Source: Cellvibrio sp. KY-GH-1
Lineage (GTDB): Bacteria; Pseudomonadota; Gammaproteobacteria; Pseudomonadales; Cellvibrionaceae
DNA: 64,000 nt
Direction: 5' to 3'
Assembly (NCBI RefSeq): GCF_008806975.1
Contig: NZ_CP031728.1
Location: 5,125,501 to 5,189,500 of the forward strand
Positions 52,267 to 61,515 of the stretch are shown here, in pieces. The first letter of the stretch is position 1. Each line of letters starts with the position of its first letter. The position numbers and the translations under genes are program-made. Under the pieces are notes generated by a model, which saw nothing but the letters and a program-made list of their open reading frames with translations, had not been told where the DNA came from and did not search any database.

Positions 52267-52297
52267 ATTATATGATGATCATCATGTATACTGTCAA
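52267..52297 (-). promoter_or_regulatory. Sigma-70 promoter of fabF
   Basis: Minus strand TTGACA (52297-52292) and TATAAT (52272-52267) are both consensus with a long 19-nt spacer. Operator O2 overlaps the spacer and part of the -10 box. Confidence 0.7.
52269..52290. promoter_or_regulatory. TetR operator O2 of fabF/tetR
   Basis: A 22-nt palindrome around GATGATCATC: left TATATGATGAT, right CATCATGTATA-type half, one mismatched pair. Centre-to-centre distance to O1 is 27 nt. It covers the fabF promoter spacer and lies close to the putative tetR -10 (TATACT at 52287-52292). Confidence 0.75.
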
Positions 52298-52362
52298 ACA
52301 CTATTTCGTTATAGCGATATGATGGTTATGTTGAAGCGGGATTCGTGCACGGGGGGTTGATC

Positions 52363-52929
52363 ATGAGAGTTAGTAGAGAGCAAGCGGCGGAAAATCGCGG
52401 AAAAATTCTGCAGGTGGCAGCGCAATTATTTCGAGAGAAAGGTTTTGATGGTATCGGTATCGCTGATTTGATGAAAAAAGTCGGGTTAACTCACGGCGGG
52501 TTTTACGGCCATTTCTCCTCAAAAGAAGATTTAATGGCGCAGACCTGTACCTACGCGGTGGATGAAATATTAGCGCAGGGGCAGGATTCCCCTGCTTTAG
52601 TTAGAGGGAATAAATACAAGGCGTTTATCGGACGCTATTTGTCTGTCGAGCACCGCGACAACCCCGGCAGCGGTTGTTTGATGGCCGCTTTGGGGGTGGA
52701 TGCTGCACGGCAATCACCGGTCATCAAACACGCATTTACTGAGGGGTTTAATCGCTTGTTAAATGCGTTAATGAGCTTGTTGCCCGCCAATAAAACGGAA
52801 GCGGTAAAACGTGAGCAGGCATTGTTAACACTGGCAACGCTGGTGGGGGCGCAAGTGATCGCGCGCGCAGTAGATGATAAAAAGCTATCGGAAGAAATAT
52901 TGCGGGTGGTCCATAAAAATTTACACTAA
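52363..52929 (+). CDS. TetR-family repressor of fabF
   Basis: 188 residues. HTH at about 8-55 (NRGKILQVAAQLFREKGFDG, KKVGLTHGGFYGHFSSKEDL), a tail with RYLSVEHRDNPGSGCLMAAL typical of the group that includes regulators of electrophile- or fatty-acid-responsive genes. ATG 52363 has GGGGGG-type purines upstream; GTG 52345 is an alternative. The divergent position and the two operators in between indicate repression of fabF and of itself. The effector is unknown; an acyl compound is plausible. Confidence 0.88.
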   Translation: MRVSREQAAENRGKILQVAAQLFREKGFDGIGIADLMKKVGLTHGGFYGHFSSKEDLMAQTCTYAVDEILAQGQDSPALVRGNKYKAFIGRYLSVEHRDNPGSGCLMAALGVDAARQSPVIKHAFTEGFNRLLNALMSLLPANKTEAVKREQALLTLATLVGAQVIARAVDDKKLSEEILRVVHKNLH

Positions 52930-52987
52930 CCGATCATCGGCCGGGCGCTATAGTTCAATTTGATATTTTTCATTGCGGAGCAGATCG

Positions 52988-53773
52988 ATGAAACGTATAC
53001 CAGAACTGATAATGCTGGATCTGGATGGAACCCTGTATGTAGGCAAACAGCCCATTCCTGGAGCCATTAGCGCACTTCAATTGCTACGCAAACGCGGTAT
53101 TCAATTGCGCTTTCTAACCAATACTACCACCAAGTCCCTTGATGAATTAATTGCGCAACTACGCGTGATGGGTTTTACCCTGGACGATGAAGAGTTAATT
53201 AGCGCCCCGGTGGGGGCAAAGCTGGAGTTGTTGAGCATTCAGCAAAACCTGCGTCGACCGCTACGTATTTGGCCGGTGGTCGCCGACGGTATCAAGCAGG
53301 ATTTCTCGGAATTTTTTTGGGATGAACAGCGACCAGACTACATTGTGTTGGGAGATATAGGCGACGCTTGGGATATCACCTTAATTAATAATTTATTTAA
53401 CGCTATGCACGCAGGCGCGGAATTAATTGCGTTGCATAAAAATCGCTTTTGGCAAACCCACGAAGGGCTTAAAGCCGATATAGGTTTCTTCGTCGCCGGG
53501 CTCGAATATGTGTGCAGCAAAAACGCGCGGGTAATGGGTAAACCCAATCGCGCATTTTTCCAGCGCGTGCTGGATTCTGTGGGCGTGGATGCTGCAAACG
53601 CACTTATGGTGGGTGATGATCTGGATAGTGATATCGGCGGTGCCCAGCAAATGGGGGTGCGTGGTTGCCTGGTAAAAACTGGAAAGTATCGCGACGCCTA
53701 TCTTGATCATTCCAGCGTTAAACCCGCCTATGTGATTGCCTCGGTGGCAGATCTTGCGCATATGTGGGATTAG
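52988..53773 (+). CDS. HAD-superfamily IIA hydrolase (NagD/LHPP/HDHD2-like)
   Basis: 261 residues. HAD motif I MLDLDGTLYVG (nucleophile Asp near residue 9), motif II LTNTTTKS, a C2A cap in the middle with DYIVLGDIGDAWD, Lys in MGKPNRAFF and motif IV VGDDLDSDIGGAQQMG. The family dephosphorylates small phospho-compounds or phospho-His/Lys; the substrate here is not evident. ATG 52988 follows CGGAG. It lies 58 nt after tetR on the same strand. Confidence 0.87.
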   Translation: MKRIPELIMLDLDGTLYVGKQPIPGAISALQLLRKRGIQLRFLTNTTTKSLDELIAQLRVMGFTLDDEELISAPVGAKLELLSIQQNLRRPLRIWPVVADGIKQDFSEFFWDEQRPDYIVLGDIGDAWDITLINNLFNAMHAGAELIALHKNRFWQTHEGLKADIGFFVAGLEYVCSKNARVMGKPNRAFFQRVLDSVGVDAANALMVGDDLDSDIGGAQQMGVRGCLVKTGKYRDAYLDHSSVKPAYVIASVADLAHMWD

Positions 53774-54252
53774 CGGGCCCGCAAACTCTCGCCCATTTTT
53801 GAAACAGGCATATGCATTCTGGTGCATTATTCTGTTTCTTTCTGGTGCAATCAAAATAATATACTAAACTGCAATTAACTTTGGATGGGTTATATAAGTA
53901 GTGGGAACCCTGAGTCTCTTCCTGAATTTGTACCAGTTTGCTGGTGCGATGAGATTATATTCGCAAAATAATTAAGGTTTCGTTTTAACGTTTCCAATTG
54001 ATAACTGGTTGAAAACTATCAAATCAAGTTGGCATGAAAGCCGCTCTCCCAGAAAAAATATAAACAGAGCTGGAAAAAGCCAACTGCATAAAGCAGCTAA
54101 CAGAAGTGGTGGTCGCATTTTTTTTGAGCGATAAAGACTGTTATGCCTTCCTCAAAAAAAATAGTGGTTCGACGATCTGTATCTGACGAAGCATTGATAA
54201 TTTATTTACTAGTGGACGTTAAGTCAGTTAACCAGCAAAAAGGGGTGAGTCT
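53774..54252. other. Upstream region of the TonB receptor gene
   Basis: 479 bp, AT-rich. TTCTGGTGCA occurs at 53817-53826 and 53840-53849 (23 nt apart), with a partial third copy (GCTGGTGCG) near 53940. A TATACT lies at 53860-53865 just after the second copy, so the repeats could flank or cover a promoter with a ~380-nt leader. No gene was found. Confidence 0.45.
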
Positions 54253-57144
54253 ATGCGCAATATCAATCAATTGGCGTCAATCGTTAAATGTGTCACCTTG
54301 GGGGTATCGAGTGGGCTCTTATATATGTCTCTCCCCGTTGTAGCTCAGCAGTCAGGTGCGGAGGAGGCAATAGAAGAAACACTGGTTACTGGCTCGCGAA
54401 TAAAGCGGCCAGATCTCACGTCTAACAGTCCCATCGCTATAGTCGACGCGGCTGAACTCAAAATGACCAACACAATTAACCCGGAAGAATTTTTGCGTGA
54501 TGACCCGCGTTTTGTTGCAGCGCTTGGAAGCAACACCAATAACGGAAATGATGGCGGGGCGACCATCAATTTGCGTAACCTCGGTGAGGAACGCACTCTC
54601 GTACTGGTGGATGGCAAGCGTTTTACACCATACGATTATCAAGGTTATGTTGATTTGGCGATGATTCCCACCGCATTAATTGAGCGCGTTGAAGTTGTAA
54701 CTGGCGGTGCATCGGCGGTTTATGGTTCTGACGCCATTGGCGGTGTAGTTAACTTTGTAATGAAGAAGGATTTCAGTGGCGTGGAGTTCGATTATTCCAC
54801 GTCCTCCAGTTTTGAAAGTGATGCAAAACGCGATGATTTCAGTATTACAGTGGGCGGTAATATTGATGATGGTAAAGGCAATATAGTTGCGAGTTTAACT
54901 TACAGCAAACAGGATGCACTCTATCAAGGTGACCGCAGTTATTCGGAGTTCTCACTCGATAATATGCTGGAGCCAGGTGGGAGCGGAACTCATCCTAATG
55001 GCACTGTGTATACCTCGGTGGATATTCCCGCGTTTGGTATTGGGTTGGATGACCCGGTACAGTTTGATGATTCCGGCAAGCTAACTGATGATGCCCAATC
55101 GTTCAATTTTAACCCCTACAATCTGTTAATAACGCCGCAAGAAAAGTATATCGGTACTGTGATTGGCAATTACAAAATTACCGATGACACTGAATTTTTT
55201 GCACGTTTGTCATTTGCCAATAATCGTGTAGATACCATTCAGGCGCCCACCGGTACTTTCTTTTTCCCGTATTCGCTCAATGTCGATAACCCCTATTTAT
55301 CAGCGCAGGATCAAGCCATTTTTGCGGAACTGGATTCAGTGGAAGAGGGCAGTGCACAAAATGATGGTTTGGTCGATATTGCCTTTGGTCGTCGCCTCAC
55401 CGAGTTGGGTACGCGCGATTCGCTTTATGAAAATACCACGCTGCAATTTGTAGCTGGCTTGCGCGGTGTGATTTTTGAGGATTATGAGTGGGAAGTATTT
55501 GCGCAAAAGGGCCATACCGCACGCGCGCAAAATTTTATTAACGATGTGGACTACGCAAAATCCCAGCAGGCAATGCTCGCAGTGCGCGACCCGGATACTG
55601 GCGATATTGTTTGCGCTGATGATAGCGGTGGTTGTGTGCCGGTGAATTATTTCGGGCCGAATACCATCACTCCGGAAATGGCAAAGTTTATTCGTTTTAA
55701 TCTCAATGAAAATAATCGCACCAATCAGTTAGTCGTTGGTGGAACGCTCACTGGGTCGCTGGGCTTTACCTTGCCAACGGCGAGCAATGCGGCGCAATTT
55801 GCAATCGGTGTAGAGCATCGCGAAGAGGATGCGCAAAATATGCCGGATCAAAATTACGCCAACGCTAACTCGGTTGGCTATGGTGGTAGCTCACCGGTAG
55901 ATGCCAGTTTGAAAGTGCAGGAGTTTTTCGCGGAGGTGCGTGTTCCCGTGGTGGAGGATGCTCCGTTTGCCAAAGCCATTGTTCTTGAGGCCGCGGTACG
56001 TCAAGCGGACTACGACAACAAAGTGGTAATTGGCGATACCACGACCAATCAATTTGATAACACCAGTTATAAATTTGGCGGTGAATGGGCATTTAATGAT
56101 GCGCTACGCTTGCGCGCTTTATTTCAGCACGCCGTGCGTGCGCCCAATTTGGCGGAGATAGGCTTACCAAAAACACCGGCGACCGGTGATTTAAATATCG
56201 ACTATTGCGCTGAAGACGAAGCGCTGTCCGATCCGGCGTTAGTAACGCTCTGCGAACAAACGGGTGTGCCGGCCGGCAAAGTGGGTGCATTTAATAGTAT
56301 TCAGGCGGGGCAAACCAATAATTATGTCGGCGGCAACCCTAATCTGACTCCTGAAGAAGCAGACACGCTCACCCTGGGTTTTGTAGTGACACCCGATGCT
56401 ATGCCACTTACGCTCTCACTGGATTACTACGATATCGATATCGACAACGTGATATTGGCGTTATCCGAGCAAAATATTGTGGACGCCTGTTATTTGCTGG
56501 ATAAAGAGCCTGATGGATTTTTCTGCTCGCGTATCCATCGCAGCCCTATGAGTGGCACCCTGTTGTCCGGCACCGATACCGGTGTGGACGCGTCGGTTGT
56601 GAACGCAGGTCGCAAAAGAACCAAGGGGATCGATTTTGTCGCCAATTACAATTTTGATTTAAATACACTGGGTTCACTGGATGTAGGTTTTAACGCAGTA
56701 AAAGTGTTGGAAAACAAACAGCAGGATGCCGCGTTATTCCCTACGGTCGATTGTGTTGGCTTGGTGGGTAAAGCCTGTTTGCGCCCTGACCCGGAATTGC
56801 GTTTTACGCAAACCACCCGCTGGAGCCTGGACGCCTGGACGGTGACGTTGCGCTGGCAATACATTGATGAGATAACCCAGGATGCTGTGGCCTTAGGTAA
56901 GGCAGATGCCAGTGACTATGCGGTGGTCACTATTCCTGATTACAATTATTTCGATCTGTTTGCCAGTTACGCGTTGAATGACGTAGTGGAACTGCGTGCA
57001 GGTATCTACAATCTGATGGATAAAGAGCCTCCGGTGGTGGGTAATGAATACGGTGGTACGGCGGAAAATAGTGGCAATACTTTCCCGGCTACTTATGATC
57101 CGATCGGACGGTCCGGTTTTGTGGGGGTTAATTTGAAATTTTAA
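54253..57144 (+). CDS. TonB-dependent outer-membrane receptor
   Basis: 963 residues. Signal peptide about 1-32 (ending VVAQ), then a TonB box region (EETLVTGSRIKRPDL), the plug domain about 55-180 (RNLGEERTLVLVDGKRF, IERVEVVTGGASAVYGSDAI, GGVVNFVMKK) and a large beta-barrel with the C-terminal end RSGFVGVNLKF (terminal Phe). It is of the ligand type often seen in Cellvibrio, Xanthomonas and Shewanella relatives for peptides or glycans, without an N-terminal FecA signalling domain. The following POT permease and M2 peptidase suggest peptides as substrate. Confidence 0.9.
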   Translation: MRNINQLASIVKCVTLGVSSGLLYMSLPVVAQQSGAEEAIEETLVTGSRIKRPDLTSNSPIAIVDAAELKMTNTINPEEFLRDDPRFVAALGSNTNNGNDGGATINLRNLGEERTLVLVDGKRFTPYDYQGYVDLAMIPTALIERVEVVTGGASAVYGSDAIGGVVNFVMKKDFSGVEFDYSTSSSFESDAKRDDFSITVGGNIDDGKGNIVASLTYSKQDALYQGDRSYSEFSLDNMLEPGGSGTHPNGTVYTSVDIPAFGIGLDDPVQFDDSGKLTDDAQSFNFNPYNLLITPQEKYIGTVIGNYKITDDTEFFARLSFANNRVDTIQAPTGTFFFPYSLNVDNPYLSAQDQAIFAELDSVEEGSAQNDGLVDIAFGRRLTELGTRDSLYENTTLQFVAGLRGVIFEDYEWEVFAQKGHTARAQNFINDVDYAKSQQAMLAVRDPDTGDIVCADDSGGCVPVNYFGPNTITPEMAKFIRFNLNENNRTNQLVVGGTLTGSLGFTLPTASNAAQFAIGVEHREEDAQNMPDQNYANANSVGYGGSSPVDASLKVQEFFAEVRVPVVEDAPFAKAIVLEAAVRQADYDNKVVIGDTTTNQFDNTSYKFGGEWAFNDALRLRALFQHAVRAPNLAEIGLPKTPATGDLNIDYCAEDEALSDPALVTLCEQTGVPAGKVGAFNSIQAGQTNNYVGGNPNLTPEEADTLTLGFVVTPDAMPLTLSLDYYDIDIDNVILALSEQNIVDACYLLDKEPDGFFCSRIHRSPMSGTLLSGTDTGVDASVVNAGRKRTKGIDFVANYNFDLNTLGSLDVGFNAVKVLENKQQDAALFPTVDCVGLVGKACLRPDPELRFTQTTRWSLDAWTVTLRWQYIDEITQDAVALGKADASDYAVVTIPDYNYFDLFASYALNDVVELRAGIYNLMDKEPPVVGNEYGGTAENSGNTFPATYDPIGRSGFVGVNLKF

Positions 57145-57165
57145 TTAACTGATACCAATCCTGAT

Positions 57166-57214
57166 GCGGAAAACCCTCCAGGCAGATAGAGGAAGTAATT
57201 GGCGGGTTTTCTGC
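57166..57214. other. Intercistronic hairpin TonB receptor / POT permease
   Basis: GCGGAAAACCC (57166-57176) pairs with GGGTTTTCTGC (57204-57214) with one wobble and a 27-nt loop. It could reduce read-through into the permease gene. Confidence 0.5.
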
Positions 57215-57332
57215 TTAAAAGGTAGTCCATAAAGATAAATTACAAGGATTGATTAAATAGCAACCGGCCAGGCGCTGGTTGCTCCCCCAATGGATTAACG
57301 TGCAATCAAAAAAACAATCAAGAATTCATTTT

Positions 57333-59108
57333 ATGCTAAAGACCAGTGATGATTTTCTCGGCCACCCCAAGGGCCTCTATGTCTGCTTCGCGACCGAAAT
57401 GTGGGAGCGATTTTCGTTCTACGGCATGAAATTTATCTTGCTGCTATATCTCACCAAATATCATTTATTTTCCGATAACCATGGCTTGGATATTCTTGGT
57501 GCTTATGCGGGGTTGGTGTATGCATTGCCCGTAATTGGCGGTTTGATTGCAGACCGCTACCTGGGCACACGCCGAGCTGTTTTATTTGGCGGAATTCTCT
57601 TGGTGATTGGGCATTTCCTGATGGCGGTAGAGGGGCAGCAGGCAGTGCATTATCCCGCCGGTAGCGTGCTTACCGAATCATTAACCCTCGCCACTGGTGA
57701 GGTTCTGGCCGCGGGCACCGTGCTCGCTGATGCAGTCACTAAACAAGATACCGCCGCGCTAAATGTGTTCTATTCCGCAATTGCTTTTATCGTCATCGGT
57801 GTGGGTTTTTTAAAACCGAATATTTCGGTAATTGTTGGCAAGCTTTATCCCGAAAATGATCCGCGGCGCGATTCGGGTTTTACACTGTTTTATATGGGAA
57901 TTAATGTGGGTGCGTTGGTCGCCACCCTAGTGTGTGGGTGGCTGGGAGAAACCTACGGTTGGAAATACGGTTTCGGCCTGGCGGGCGCGGGAATGATTCT
58001 GGGCCTGATTACGTTTTTGTTCGGCCAGCGTTATTTACAGGGTTACGCAGAATCGCCGAATCCTGAATGGTTGACAACAAAACTCGTTGGCATCAAGCAC
58101 GAGTGGTGGATTTACATCGCCAGCATTGGGGCGCTGCCGTTAGTTTGGTGGTTGGTGCAAAGTGAGCCAGTCGTTCATATCACGCAAAATATCTTCTTGC
58201 TACTCGGCATAGTCGGCATTCTCGCTTACGCGATGATTCACTCCAACCCTTGGCAATCCAAAAAATCATTGCTGGTATTAGCAGCCGTGGTGATTTTTAT
58301 TGGTATTGGCAGCGTGCTCACCCAGAACCACGTCTTCCAGGTTTCTGACGCCGCCACTGAATATTGGCTCTACGCAGCATTACTTGGTTTGTTGGTCTTT
58401 ATTGCTTATGGTTTTGTGAAGCACCGCAGTGTGGAGTTCTCGCGCACGCTGGTATTAATGGTGCTAATTGTTTCTACTATTGTGTTTTGGTCTCTGTTCG
58501 AACAATCGGCTGCTTCCATGACCTTGTTTGCTGATCGAGTGCTGGATCGTGAAGTGTTGGGTAGCACTATTGGCGCTAGTCAATTTGCTGCGCTTAACCC
58601 AGCCTTTATTATGCTGCTCGCTGTTCCCTTTGCGTTGCTATGGCCCTGGCTGGATTCGCGCGGACTCAACCCATCCACTCCGGTTAAATTTGCAATAGGT
58701 ACTATCCTGGCCGGTTTGGGTTTTGGTGCTCTGGTATTGGGCGCGCAATTTCCTAATGATCTTGGCAAGGTAGCTACGCTCTGGTTTGTGCTTGCTTACT
58801 TTTGTCACAGCACAGGTGAGTTGTGTTTGTCGCCTATTGGATTATCGGCGGTTACCAAATTATCCATTCCGCGTGTCGTAGGCGTAAGTATGGGTACCTG
58901 GTTTGTGGCGACGGCCCTGTCAGAAACCCTTGCAACGCGTTTGTCAAAATTGGCTTCCATTGATACTTCTGCAAAAACCGATATATCGGCAATGCTCATC
59001 ACCTACACCGGATTGTTTGAATATCTCACCCTGGTGGGGGTGGGATTCGGCGTGTTTTTATTAATTATTTCACCTCTGCTTAAGCGCGGTATGGCAGGGC
59101 TTCGTTAA
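57333..59108 (+). CDS. POT/PTR2-family proton-coupled peptide transporter
   Basis: 591 residues, about 14 membrane spans, inner membrane. POT marks: ATEMWERFSFYGMKFIL at the first span (ExxER-like motif), GGLIADRYLGTRRAVLFGG, FYMGINVGALVATL and a late FEQSAASMTLFADR region. It imports di- and tripeptides with protons. The length exceeds E. coli DtpA (500) by an insertion after span 4 (about residues 110-150) and long loops, as in many marine gammaproteobacteria. The ribosome site at ATG 57333 is weak; the frame extends to 57279. Second gene of the peptide cluster. Confidence 0.9.
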   Translation: MLKTSDDFLGHPKGLYVCFATEMWERFSFYGMKFILLLYLTKYHLFSDNHGLDILGAYAGLVYALPVIGGLIADRYLGTRRAVLFGGILLVIGHFLMAVEGQQAVHYPAGSVLTESLTLATGEVLAAGTVLADAVTKQDTAALNVFYSAIAFIVIGVGFLKPNISVIVGKLYPENDPRRDSGFTLFYMGINVGALVATLVCGWLGETYGWKYGFGLAGAGMILGLITFLFGQRYLQGYAESPNPEWLTTKLVGIKHEWWIYIASIGALPLVWWLVQSEPVVHITQNIFLLLGIVGILAYAMIHSNPWQSKKSLLVLAAVVIFIGIGSVLTQNHVFQVSDAATEYWLYAALLGLLVFIAYGFVKHRSVEFSRTLVLMVLIVSTIVFWSLFEQSAASMTLFADRVLDREVLGSTIGASQFAALNPAFIMLLAVPFALLWPWLDSRGLNPSTPVKFAIGTILAGLGFGALVLGAQFPNDLGKVATLWFVLAYFCHSTGELCLSPIGLSAVTKLSIPRVVGVSMGTWFVATALSETLATRLSKLASIDTSAKTDISAMLITYTGLFEYLTLVGVGFGVFLLIISPLLKRGMAGLR

Positions 59109-59137
59109 TCATTGGCTGAAATGGAATCGTTATAGTG

Positions 59138-60991
59138 ATGAAAAATATACAGCAACATTTTACTCGGCGGGCCAGCGCACTGTTAGCAGCTTGTTTTTTT
59201 CTGGCATCGTGCCAGCCTTCTGCTCCAACAAAAAAAGACGCTATGGTTGATAAAAAGTCAGCGGATGAATTTATTGCTGATATTAATCTTCGTTATTTGG
59301 GGATTGCGCGTGAAGTCAACGCCGCACAATGGGCGTATGTGACATATCTCAACGAGGATACTGCACTGCTTTCAGCCAAAGCGAACGAGCGATTAATGGA
59401 GTTTGAAAAAGGCGTATTAGCCGATGCGCGTAGATATAAAGATAAACCCATGTCTCCCGCAACGGCAAAGGCATATACCAATTTGACCCTTGGTAAAACC
59501 TTGTTGCCACCAGATTCAGCAGCCGAGCGCGCGGAACTCGCGCAACTGGGTACCAATATGGAAGGTGTTTATGGTGCCGGGAAATATTGCAAACCTGCAA
59601 AAAGCAATGCGAGCGAAAAGGATTGTCGCGATTTGGATCAGTTGTCGGAAGTCTTGGTAAAAAGCCGCAATTACGACGAATTATTGGATGCATGGACCGG
59701 TTGGCGCAGCGTTGCGCCCGGCTACAAAAAAGATTATGTGCGTTACGTAGAGATCGCAAATGCCGGTGCGCGTGCATACGGCTTTAGTGATTTGGGTGCT
59801 TCATGGAAATCGGGTTATGACATGCCGTCTCCCAATTTTGATGCTGAGGTCGAGCGCCTTTGGACGCAAGTAGAGCCCTTGTATAAGTCCCTTCACTGCA
59901 AGGTGCGCACAGATCTGGCGAAATATTATGGAGCCGACAAGGTGCCGCTGGATCAAGCGATTCCTGCGCATTTGCTCGGCAATATGTGGAGTCAGCAATG
60001 GGGTAGCATTTATGATTTGGTCACTCCTTATCCCGGTGTGGGCGATCTGGATGTGACGGCGGCATTGGTAAAAAGTAAAAAAGATGCGGTGGCAATAACC
60101 AAAACGGCAGAAAACTTTTTTACCTCTTTAGGTTTACAGTCATTGCCGCAAAGTTTCTGGGAAAAATCCATGCTCACTAAGCCGCGTGATCGCGAGGTGG
60201 TATGTCACGCGAGTGCATGGACAATGGATGCTAAAGACGATGTGCGTATTAAGGAGTGTATAGAGCCAACTGAAATAGAATTTGAAACTATCCACCATGA
60301 ATTAGGGCACGTTTACTATTTTCTGGAATACAAACATCAGCCTTACCTCTTTCAAAACGGTGCTAACGATGGTTTCCACGAGGCCATTGGCGATACCATT
60401 GTTCTCTCGATGACACCGGGCTATTTAAAAACGATTGGTCTTATCGACAAAGTGGAAAATAATCAGAAAGCTGTTATCAACCAGCAAATGAAACTGGCGC
60501 TGGATAAGGTTGCGTTTTTACCCTTCGGAAAAATTATCGATCAATGGCGTTGGCAGGTGTTCTCCGGAAAAATTAAACCGGAAGATTACAATAAAACCTG
60601 GTGGCAATTGGTAAATCAATATCAAGGTGTTCGCTCTGCTGTACCGCGTAGCGAAAATGATTTCGATGCGGGTGCCAAATACCATGTCGCAGCCAACGTC
60701 CCTTACACCCGCTACTTCATCGCACATATATTGCAATTTCAATTTCATAAGGCTCTGTGTGACGCCGCTGGATTTAAAGGTCCTTTGCATGAATGTTCCA
60801 TTTACAACAACAAAGAAGCCGGCAAGAAATTGCAAGCGCTCCTTGCTGCTGGCTCCAGTAAACCCTGGCAAGATGTCCTCGAAGACGCCATAGGCACCCG
60901 CGAGATGGATGCCTCAGCCATTTTGGATTATTTCGCTCCATTAAAAACCTGGCTTGATGAACAAAACAAAGGGCAGTCTTGCGGGTGGTAG
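59138..60991 (+). CDS. M2-family (ACE-like) zinc dipeptidyl carboxypeptidase lipoprotein
   Basis: 617 residues. The N-terminus ends in a lipobox (LASC, Cys about 25), so it is a lipoprotein. The M2 zinc site is complete: HHELGH (His387, Glu388, His391) and Glu415 in GFHEAIGD. Other marks include WTGWRSVAPGYKKDYVRYVE and the C-terminal FQFHKALCDAAG. ACE-like enzymes release dipeptides from peptide C-termini; the dipeptides would suit the POT permease encoded 29 nt upstream. ATG 59138 chosen; GTG 59135 is adjacent. Confidence 0.9.
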   Translation: MKNIQQHFTRRASALLAACFFLASCQPSAPTKKDAMVDKKSADEFIADINLRYLGIAREVNAAQWAYVTYLNEDTALLSAKANERLMEFEKGVLADARRYKDKPMSPATAKAYTNLTLGKTLLPPDSAAERAELAQLGTNMEGVYGAGKYCKPAKSNASEKDCRDLDQLSEVLVKSRNYDELLDAWTGWRSVAPGYKKDYVRYVEIANAGARAYGFSDLGASWKSGYDMPSPNFDAEVERLWTQVEPLYKSLHCKVRTDLAKYYGADKVPLDQAIPAHLLGNMWSQQWGSIYDLVTPYPGVGDLDVTAALVKSKKDAVAITKTAENFFTSLGLQSLPQSFWEKSMLTKPRDREVVCHASAWTMDAKDDVRIKECIEPTEIEFETIHHELGHVYYFLEYKHQPYLFQNGANDGFHEAIGDTIVLSMTPGYLKTIGLIDKVENNQKAVINQQMKLALDKVAFLPFGKIIDQWRWQVFSGKIKPEDYNKTWWQLVNQYQGVRSAVPRSENDFDAGAKYHVAANVPYTRYFIAHILQFQFHKALCDAAGFKGPLHECSIYNNKEAGKKLQALLAAGSSKPWQDVLEDAIGTREMDASAILDYFAPLKTWLDEQNKGQSCGW

Positions 60992-61055
60992 CTTTCCCTG
61001 AATTGTAAACTTTCCCTGTGCGGCGATTCGGTAAGCAGATGTGAAGTGAAATCAA

Positions 61056-61442
61056 ATGCATTCAGATATTCAAACGTACAATGGAAAGCAAGAAAATCAC
61101 CGGACGCTGTGTGATTTTCTTGCATTGCAAATTGATAAACACTTGCCTGGTGCTGAGAGTAAAATATGGCATTCCCATCCAGTTTGGTTTTTGGATGGCA
61201 ACCCCATTGTTGGATACAGCAAACAAAAGCCGGGGATACGCTTGATGTTTTGGAGTGGGGTAGATTTTGAAGAGCCTGCACTGAATGTAATAGGTAAAAA
61301 GTTTAAAGACGCATCGATTTTTTATAATGATATATCCGAGGTAACACTGTCTGATTTAACGCGATGGCTAAACAACGCAAAAGACATACAGTGGGATTAT
61401 AAAAATATAGTTCGACGCAAAGGCCTGTTGGAAAAGTTATAG
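61056..61442 (+). CDS. DUF1801 (YdhG/iron-chaperone-like) protein
   Basis: 128 residues, single domain. The pattern KIWHSHPVWFLDGNPIVGYS ... GIRLMFWSG, then DISEVTLSDLTRWLNNA, is that of DUF1801 alpha/beta proteins related to YdhG and frataxin-fold iron chaperones. A role in metal handling is suggested for a few members only. It is 64 nt after the M2 peptidase gene with no terminator between them. Confidence 0.72.
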   Translation: MHSDIQTYNGKQENHRTLCDFLALQIDKHLPGAESKIWHSHPVWFLDGNPIVGYSKQKPGIRLMFWSGVDFEEPALNVIGKKFKDASIFYNDISEVTLSDLTRWLNNAKDIQWDYKNIVRRKGLLEKL

Positions 61443-61478
61443 CTGCCACGTCTGCAACATATCTAATGGAAAACAGGG

Positions 61479-61498
61479 TATACTGGTTGTCCAACCAG
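61479..61498 (+). promoter_or_regulatory. LexA-like SOS box and -10 of polB
   Basis: CTGGTTGTCCAACCAG (61483-61498) is a perfect 7+2+7 palindrome fitting CTG-N10-CAG, the gammaproteobacterial LexA pattern. TATACT at 61479-61484 overlaps its left edge and is a likely -10. It starts 33 nt before the polB ATG. The inner bases are GC-richer than the E. coli consensus. Confidence 0.65.
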
Positions 61499-61515
61499 CA
61501 ACTGTTTTGCCGCCC

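Noticed and set aside
54143..54343. 66-codon frame overlapping the receptor start
   Set aside because: Overlaps the signal-peptide coding region of a well supported gene in another frame and has no recognisable content.
56976..56990. GAATGACGTAGTGGAAC, similar to the regulon motif, inside the TonB receptor gene
   Set aside because: It encodes the conserved barrel strand (ALNDVVELRAG), lies within a gene and matches only the inner part of the motif.
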